Assembly: GCA_937892155.1 (NCBI GenBank)
Contig: CALAUG010000084.1
Span: forward strand, 1 to 10,677
Length of the DNA: 10,677 bases
Direction of reading: 5' to 3'
Source: an uncultured Bacteroidales bacterium
Lineage (GTDB): Bacteria > Bacteroidota > Bacteroidia > Bacteroidales > UBA1715
In this document: piece by piece, positions 6,290-10,677 of the stretch
Layout: the number at the start of each line of letters is the position of its first letter
Numbering within the stretch: the first letter of the stretch is position 1
The notes under the pieces: generated by a model
The model's input: only the letters and a program-made list of their open reading frames with translations
Databases searched by the model: none
What the model was told of the DNA's origin: nothing
Translations under genes and position numbers: made by a program

Positions 6290-7855
6290 ATGACGAAATC
6301 CATACTATATAACAATCCTTTTGATGGGCAAAAGAGAAAAAGGTGTTTCATCGAATGTACTTTGCTTGTCGTTATTACCACAGTTCTCCGCTTGCTGTTC
6401 GTTGGAAAGACAGATTTAGGTTTTGACGAAGGTTTCTCGCTGTTCGTGTCCCTGAAAAAACAAACCGACATCGTGAATTTGCTTTGCACAGGTGACAATC
6501 CACCACTTTGGGAAATTATGCTTCACTTTTGGGTCGGCATATTCGGAATATCCGAAATCGCAATCCGTTGCTTGTCTCTGATTTTCAACGCATTGACAAT
6601 TATCCCAATTTATCTGATTGGAGAAAAACACATCGGACGCCATGCTGGAGCTGCGGCATCGCTGTTTTTTGCATTTTCATCATTTTCTATTTTTCTGTCG
6701 CACGACAGCCGAGTTTACAGCCTTATTGGATTTTTTGCGGCATGGTCTGCCTATCTGTTTATCAACTGCATACATAATCAGAAAAAATCAAATTTCATTT
6801 GGCTAACATTTGTCAACATTCTTTTGATGTACGGACATTATCTTTCCATTTGGATGATTGTCATGGAATTTGCAGTTTTCATCTTCAACGGAAACATCAG
6901 GAAGAAAATCAGAAAAGGCTACTGGATTCACATTCTGGCACTTGCTGCATTATTCAGCCCAATGATTCCAACACTTTTACGACGGTTTTTGGATTCTGGA
7001 GTCAACGGTACATGGATTCCAAAAGCATCAGGCATAGAAGATGTTTACAGTTTTATCTGCTGTATGTCAAATGCACCCGTCACAGCAGTCATCGCAATTA
7101 TCATTTTAGCAGTTGCATTTGCCTTTTTTATCTATATGGTTATCAACAAAAAAGCCAATTTTTCGAATACAACAATCATAAGTTTATTTTGGATCGTTCC
7201 CATGTCCGTCTCGTTTGCCTTGTCGTTTATCACGGGCTTCTTCCTCGATAGATATTTCTATTTTCTGTTTCCGTTTTTCTATCTTTCAATAGCAGCCTAC
7301 GCTTTTCAGATTTTTCCCCTCAGAAAACCATTCCAAATTGGAATAATGTCAGTTTTTGCCATCGCAATGGCTTTTTCATTTTCGCCCGACAGCTCAAAAA
7401 AAAGATACAGTGGCTGGCATGATGAAATCCAACCCATTGTCAGTCAACTGGTTGAAACCAAGCAAAACGAAAGAACCATTGTAATCATTCCGGAATACTT
7501 CGACAAGCAATTCACTTATTATTTAGACGATAAACACTTGGCTTTCAAAGAAAAAGGTCAAAACGGATTATATTACGCTTTCTACGATTACCTTTGTGGC
7601 CTCGGATATTACTACGATTGCAATTTTCAGGATGCTGATTTTGAACAAAATGACAAAGCAGTTTTTGCATGCCGCAAGTCAATGCCGTTGAATCAAATAA
7701 ATAATTATTTGATTAACAGCGGATTTCATCTTCAAGAAGAAAAGGAAGAATGTCAATTTATAATCTACACGTATAGTAAATCCTTGAATTCAGCAGAGCA
7801 AAAAAACTCTACAAAAAATGTTTCAGCTCAAAAAACATTCAACACCACATTATAA
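6290..7855 (+). CDS. Membrane glycosyltransferase, GT39/PMT-2 (ArnT-like)
   Basis: This 521-aa multi-pass membrane protein has the layout of family 39 (PMT/ArnT-like) glycosyltransferases, which transfer a sugar from a polyprenyl-phosphate donor on the outer face of the inner membrane. Seen: a first membrane segment at about 21-38, then FDEGFS at 45-50 with the acidic pair expected in the first periplasmic loop. NPPLWEIMLHFW (70-81) corresponds to the usual hPPLY motif, SHDSRVYSL (137-145) to the EARxY-type motif, and DRYFYFLFPFFYL (320-332) to the conserved RY...P segment. About ten membrane helices end near 364, followed by a soluble tail of about 155 residues. ATG 6290 lacks a Shine-Dalgarno but follows a good promoter. 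The gene is more AT-rich than its neighbours. It stands alone, so the acceptor (lipid A, glycan or protein) cannot be told. Confidence 0.8.
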   Translation: MTKSILYNNPFDGQKRKRCFIECTLLVVITTVLRLLFVGKTDLGFDEGFSLFVSLKKQTDIVNLLCTGDNPPLWEIMLHFWVGIFGISEIAIRCLSLIFNALTIIPIYLIGEKHIGRHAGAAASLFFAFSSFSIFLSHDSRVYSLIGFFAAWSAYLFINCIHNQKKSNFIWLTFVNILLMYGHYLSIWMIVMEFAVFIFNGNIRKKIRKGYWIHILALAALFSPMIPTLLRRFLDSGVNGTWIPKASGIEDVYSFICCMSNAPVTAVIAIIILAVAFAFFIYMVINKKANFSNTTIISLFWIVPMSVSFALSFITGFFLDRYFYFLFPFFYLSIAAYAFQIFPLRKPFQIGIMSVFAIAMAFSFSPDSSKKRYSGWHDEIQPIVSQLVETKQNERTIVIIPEYFDKQFTYYLDDKHLAFKEKGQNGLYYAFYDYLCGLGYYYDCNFQDADFEQNDKAVFACRKSMPLNQINNYLINSGFHLQEEKEECQFIIYTYSKSLNSAEQKNSTKNVSAQKTFNTTL

Positions 7856-7988
7856 AACCAATGCACAAATCAATTTTCATGATATTTTGTATTTTTCCGC
7901 AAAAACATGCAATTTTCGATTCTTGTCAATTCCCGAAGCCATAAAATTTCATTTTAGCCCCGACCAATCAATCTTATAAGGCATAGAA

Positions 7989-8474
7989 TCATGGAAAAAC
8001 ATCTCTGTGAATGAACATGGTCATGTAAACAGGAGCATATACGACACTCTCGCATTTGCTCAGATTTGCATTACCAAGCACAATCGCCCCCTGCACGGAG
8101 TAATCTTTGTTGGACATGATGTTCGACAACGCATTATGCCTTTGATAATTCTTACCCGATTTCACTTCCACTGGTATCACCACGCCATCGCGTTCAATCA
8201 GGAAGTCAATTTCACCCTGTTTTTTGCTGTTGAAATAATGCATGTTCCAGCCGTGTGCGTGAAGTTCCTGCGCCACCGCATTTTCATAAATTGCGCCGAA
8301 ATTTAGCGTCAAGTTGCCTTCGAGAATCTTGAGTTGGATGCCGTCGGCATATTGACACGCAAGGAGTCCGACATCATTTTGAAAGAGTTTGAAAAGACTT
8401 CGTGACTCGTTGAGTTTCAACGGCGCGACAGGCTCATTAACATTATAAACCGGAAGTGCCATGTCTGCGTCACG
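7989..8474 (-). pseudogene. Truncated DUF4143 ATPase, C-terminal fragment
   Basis: This minus-strand frame encodes the C-terminal part of a Bacteroidales ATP-binding protein of the AAA_14/DUF4143 type. Complete members are about 400 aa and carry a Walker-type ATPase in the N-terminal half; here only 157 aa from the first Met (ending at 8462) remain. Seen: ALPVYNVNEPVAPLKLNES at 2-20, LFKLFQNDVGLL at 23-34, then a PD-(D/E)XK-like core with GAIYENAV at 56-63, GEIDFLIE at 83-90 and VIPVEVKSGK at 95-104. Family-like sequence appears to run a few codons upstream of that Met (to about 8474) before an in-frame stop at 8481-8483. The ATPase half is absent and is replaced on the other strand by the McrC fragment. 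It is most likely non-functional; a leftover nuclease-like domain could still be made if a start is used. Confidence 0.75.
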
Positions 8475-8989
8475 AATCCATTAAATTTGGGATGGAAAAA
8501 GACAAGGTTTATGGTGTGCTATTCGATGGAGCCTGGCTTTGGGAAGAGTATTTGAACACCATTCTAAAGGAATGCGGATTCAAACATCCTCAAAACAAAA
8601 AGTCGAAAGGCGGTTTGCCAATGTTTGAGAAACCTCAAGCTGACGACACGTTTGCTGATGGCGAGCAAATTGATAGAAATTCTCGAAAATTATTTCCTGA
8701 TTTCTGGAAAGACAATTACATCATTGATGCAAAATACAAACATCTAAATCAAGGAGTTAGTCGCGAAGATTTGTATCAAGTGACAACCTATATGTATTGC
8801 AGGAAAGCGGAAAACGGCGGCTATATTTATCCTTTTGAGCAACAATCCAAGCCTCAAAAATTCAAATTAGTAGGCTATGGAGGAACCTTGTCGGTCATCC
8901 CGTTTCATGTGCCGCAATCGGCGCAGTCATGGAAAGATTTCACGAATGTAATACACGATTCGGAGAACAAATTAAGGACGGTATTCTGA
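8456..8989 (+). pseudogene. mcrC: Truncated McrC, C-terminal nuclease fragment
   Basis: This frame (177 aa from ATG 8456, or 165 aa from ATG 8492) matches the C-terminal PD-(D/E)XK nuclease part of McrC, the subunit of the McrBC methyl-dependent restriction system that cuts DNA when driven by the GTPase McrB. Seen: VYGVLFDGAWLWEEYLNTIL at 18-37, the catalytic-site series PDF at 81-83 and IIDAKYK at 89-95, and DLYQVTTYMYC at 105-115. Full McrC proteins are about 350-430 aa, so the N-terminal half that contacts DNA and McrB is missing, and no McrB gene is present. The 5' end overlaps and abuts the beheaded DUF4143 gene on the opposite strand. The nuclease core itself looks intact and free of frameshifts, so the loss is either recent or the fragment is kept. 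Function as restriction enzyme is unlikely. Confidence 0.8.
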
Positions 8990-9096
8990 CATTACATTTT
9001 CGCTTTTCACTTTACAAATTTTTGAGGAATAGATGCATCTACATCAAAGACTCGAACAAATCAAAACAGCTTCTTAAGGAAAGCGAAATTTTTCTC

Positions 9097-10221
9097 TTAC
9101 AGACACTCTTTTTTGAACCAGATCGCAAAGATTGGATCTGCAAAATACAAACTGCCATCAACAATCTCAATCAACTCTTTGGAAATCAATGTGTTTTTAA
9201 TTCTGTTTATATTTGCTTTTGTGCCGAAATCATACGAATCCATCACATCTTTGCCACCAAATTTGTCGTGAATATCGTTGGCGATTGCTCTCATGAAATT
9301 CATCTGATGGCTCGTAAGCCCTTCAATCTGCTGGACAAACAATGCGTTGCATTGTGAAAGCATGGTCTCAACAGCATTATCTAAATCACTTTCTGTAGCT
9401 GAAACAGAAGTTTCGGCAAGCACATTCCATGAAAGTTGCTGCACGTATGATGAATGCCGATTCGTAAGTTCGCAAATCCTTGCACACAGATCACCGGAGA
9501 TTGATTTCCCTTTAATCTCGAACCTCGATTGAATGAATCTGATCCAGTCTTCAGTTGGTATTTTGTCGAGAAAGATCAATTCACCAAATTGGTAAAACGG
9601 CATGCTTTTATTTTGAAAAAGATTGGTCATCATGTGCTTTTTGCTTCCGAAAAGACAATACGAAACATTCTGCTGGTGCTGCCAGACCGAACGTATTCTT
9701 TTTTGTACCGTCAGAGTGTCAGGGAACTCCCCGACTTGCTGGAACTCGTCAATGCAAATCACGATGTTAATATCTTTTTTCTTTGCGATGGTTTCCGGAA
9801 GATTTAATATTTCCTCAGGATTATGAGTTTTAGGAGTGATGCCAAGTGATATTGAATAATCTGTTTCCGGATCTGTTCCGAAAGATATTTTCGGACTGAG
9901 TCGCGCCATAAAGTCCTTGGCATTTTCAAACAACATCGCCATTTTGTTTGAAGTCTGCTTTAAGACCGATACAGAAAGTTTGTTATAAAAATCATATTCA
10001 CTTCTACAATCATAAATATCCATATAAACCACAACAATTTCAGGATTATCAATGGAATTCTTCACTTTTTTTACAAGCGAAGTCTTTCCGAGACGTCGTG
10101 GCGAGATAATAATAGTGTTAAGACCATTCTCGAAATTCAATTTTAGCCTTTTTGATTCTTTAACTCTGTCGGTGAAATTATCACCTTCGACAGAGACTCC
10201 GTAAACAAACGCCTTTTCCAT
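9097..10221 (-). CDS. Archaeal-type AAA ATPase with winged-helix C-terminus
   Basis: This 374-aa protein belongs to the archaeal-type ATPase group (PF01637-like) that is abundant and paralogous in Bacteroidales. Seen: the N-terminal FVYGVSVEGDNFTDR at 5-19, a Walker A of the SPRRLGKTS form at 40-48 (Ser in place of the first Gly, normal for this family), Walker B IVICIDEF at 153-160, and YCLFGSKKHMM at 188-198 in the sensor-1 position. A helical lid follows, and then a winged-helix-like domain at about 300-370 ending in SLYFADPIFAIWF (357-369). The length is typical, and no truncation is seen. The ATG at 10221 sits 21 bases after an exact -7 box, supporting this start. The cellular role of the family is poorly known; proposed roles include DNA-associated or mobile-element functions. 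It is convergent with the McrC remnant and seems to be an independent transcription unit under an operator-like palindrome. Confidence 0.82.
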   Translation of the reverse strand: MEKAFVYGVSVEGDNFTDRVKESKRLKLNFENGLNTIIISPRRLGKTSLVKKVKNSIDNPEIVVVYMDIYDCRSEYDFYNKLSVSVLKQTSNKMAMLFENAKDFMARLSPKISFGTDPETDYSISLGITPKTHNPEEILNLPETIAKKKDINIVICIDEFQQVGEFPDTLTVQKRIRSVWQHQQNVSYCLFGSKKHMMTNLFQNKSMPFYQFGELIFLDKIPTEDWIRFIQSRFEIKGKSISGDLCARICELTNRHSSYVQQLSWNVLAETSVSATESDLDNAVETMLSQCNALFVQQIEGLTSHQMNFMRAIANDIHDKFGGKDVMDSYDFGTKANINRIKNTLISKELIEIVDGSLYFADPIFAIWFKKECL

Positions 10222-10242
10222 TTTAATTCAGATTTCAGGCTG

Positions 10243-10272
10243 CAAAAATAAAAAAAAAAGAAAAGTAAACAA
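10243..10272 (-). promoter_or_regulatory. Promoter of the AAA ATPase gene
   Basis: On the minus strand TATTTTTG (10250 to 10243, followed by CAG) matches TAnnTTTG exactly. TTG (10272 to 10270) lies 19 bases upstream, the normal -33 spacing. A T-run fills the spacer. The leader would be short, about 15 bases. Confidence 0.75.
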
Positions 10273-10297
10273 CCTTGTGGACCACAAATTTGTTTAC
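10265..10297. promoter_or_regulatory. 33-bp palindrome over the AAA ATPase promoter
   Basis: Outer arms GTAAACAA (10265-10272) and TTGTTTAC (10290-10297) are perfect reverse complements. Inner arms TTGTGG (10275-10280) and CCACAA (10282-10287) are also perfect and share the same centre at base 10281; only the two bases between the arms on each side (CC against AT) do not match. The palindrome covers the -33 element of the minus-strand promoter, so it is best read as an operator for a dimeric or tetrameric repressor, possibly the ATPase's own winged helix. It could instead be the end of a small mobile or dispersed repeat. Confidence 0.65.
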
Positions 10298-10471
10298 CAT
10301 TCGGTTTTTTACAAAATTAAAATTATATCAATAAGTTACAAGCGTGAATGCATCGCTTAACGCATCTGTAGAGTTTCCTAATAAAAAATATTAGTTTCTC
10401 ACTCCACCGCGACCTCGTACAGTCTGCTGTTTCGCGATGAATCGTTTTTGAAAAGGGAATACGCTTTCCCA
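10298..10471. other. Intergenic region, no clear gene
   Basis: No convincing gene is seen here, between the promoter palindrome of the ATPase gene and the promoter of the sigma factor gene. Small hairpins can be drawn: AAGCG/CGCTT at 10340-10358, CTAATA/TATTAG at 10378-10394 with an A5 loop, and GGGAA/TTCCC at 10455-10470. None has a T-run placed like a standard terminator. A 49-codon minus-strand frame here lacks any protein-like feature. Confidence 0.35.
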
Positions 10472-10499
10472 TTGTAAACCATAAAATTTTGTACTTTTG
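10472..10499 (+). promoter_or_regulatory. Promoter of the ECF sigma factor gene
   Basis: TACTTTTG at 10492-10499 is an exact TAnnTTTG -7 box. The nearest TTG (10472-10474) is 17 bases upstream, slightly short of the usual 19. An inverted repeat, ATTTTGT (10486-10492) and ACAAAAT (10502-10508), brackets the box and might be a regulatory site. The leader to ATG 10544 would be about 40 bases and contains a small ACGTT/AACGT repeat at 10511-10523. Confidence 0.55.
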
Positions 10500-10543
10500 T
10501 CACAAAATGCACGTTCCAAACGTCTTATTGCAAAATTCAAACG

Positions 10544-10677
10544 ATGAACTCAGAATTTGAGACGACATATCGAAACTTTTACCCGAAACTTTTCAGGATT
10601 GCGGCGAAAATGCTACAGGATTCCGAAAGCGCAAAAGACGTGGTGCAGGACGTTTTCACCGCCTACTACTTCGCGAT
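10544..10677 (+). CDS. ECF sigma factor (sigma-70 family), 5' part only
   Basis: The window ends after 44 codons of a gene whose product begins MNSEFETTYRNFYPKLFRIA and continues with KMLQDSESAKDVVQDVFTAY. This is the start of sigma-70 region 2 of an extracytoplasmic-function (RpoE-like) sigma factor: the FYPKLFRIA helix, the D-x-x-x-A-x-D-V-V-Q-D-V-F motif and the following aromatic residues are diagnostic. Such proteins, usually about 170-200 aa, bind core RNA polymerase and redirect it. In Bacteroidales they are often followed by a FecR-type anti-sigma factor and SusC/SusD-like transporters; whether that holds here lies beyond the window. ATG 10544 is the first Met in frame and follows an exact -7 box without a Shine-Dalgarno. 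Confidence 0.8.
   Translation, partial: MNSEFETTYRNFYPKLFRIAAKMLQDSESAKDVVQDVFTAYYFA

Noticed and set aside
8997..9088. Bidirectional terminator between McrC fragment and ATPase (TTTCGCTTT/AAAGCGAAA)
   Set aside because: The arms are some 70 bases apart, too far for a terminator hairpin.
8929..9826. Plus-strand frames opposite the AAA ATPase
   Set aside because: The minus-strand ATPase has Walker A and B motifs and family length; the plus-strand frames have none.
10323..10472. 49-codon minus-strand frame upstream of the sigma factor
   Set aside because: No family-like features, no promoter, and high Arg/Cys content typical of chance translation.
1..10677. CRISPR array, insertion sequence or integrase
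   Set aside because: No spaced repeat series, transposase or recombinase motifs were seen on either strand.

Overview
The window looks like an accessory, defence-island-like stretch of a Bacteroidota chromosome, most likely Bacteroidales; the genus cannot be told. Several genes are preceded by TAnnTTTG -7 boxes typical of that phylum (clearest at 5655-5662, 6179-6186, minus strand 10243-10250, and 10492-10499). Shine-Dalgarno signals are mostly weak or absent, base composition is moderately AT-rich, and the protein families (Bro-N/DinD-like, DUF262 pairs, DUF4143 and archaeal-type ATPases, an ECF sigma factor) are common there.

Layout. Bases 128-1042 encode a Bro-N (phage antirepressor/DinD-like) protein. 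Bases 1122-5556 hold two overlapping DUF262 genes. The first (631 aa) adds a C-terminal HNH nuclease-like region of DUF1524 type. The second (849 aa) has the DUF262 core and a long C-terminal region I do not recognise. The pair resembles the GmrSD/SspE-type branch of DNA-targeting defence proteins and is the best candidate here for an incompletely described defence module. A 101-aa protein of unknown function follows (5687-5992), with a perfect 9-bp inverted repeat in its promoter. A leader-like motif occurs twice in direct orientation, before the DUF262 operon (about 1056-1091) and after the 101-aa gene (about 6050-6086), bracketing the roughly 5-kb block.

Bases 6290-7855 encode a membrane glycosyltransferase of the GT39/PMT-2 type, with a good promoter and a leader containing a long hairpin. 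Bases 7989-8989 are a scar: the C-terminal part of a DUF4143 ATPase (minus strand) and the C-terminal nuclease part of McrC (plus strand) meet head to head at about 8455-8490, each without its 5' part. Convergent to the McrC remnant lies a complete archaeal-type AAA ATPase with a C-terminal winged helix (minus, 10221-9097); its promoter is covered by a 33-bp near-perfect palindrome. The window ends inside the 5' end of an ECF sigma factor gene (10544 onward).

How they may work together (inference): the DUF262 pair is translationally coupled and probably acts as a nucleotide-dependent nuclease complex against foreign or modified DNA. The Bro-N protein upstream could be its regulator or an unrelated phage-derived gene. 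The McrC fragment, also from a modification-dependent restriction system, suggests repeated gain and loss of defence genes here. The glycosyltransferase and ECF sigma factor look like ordinary neighbours.
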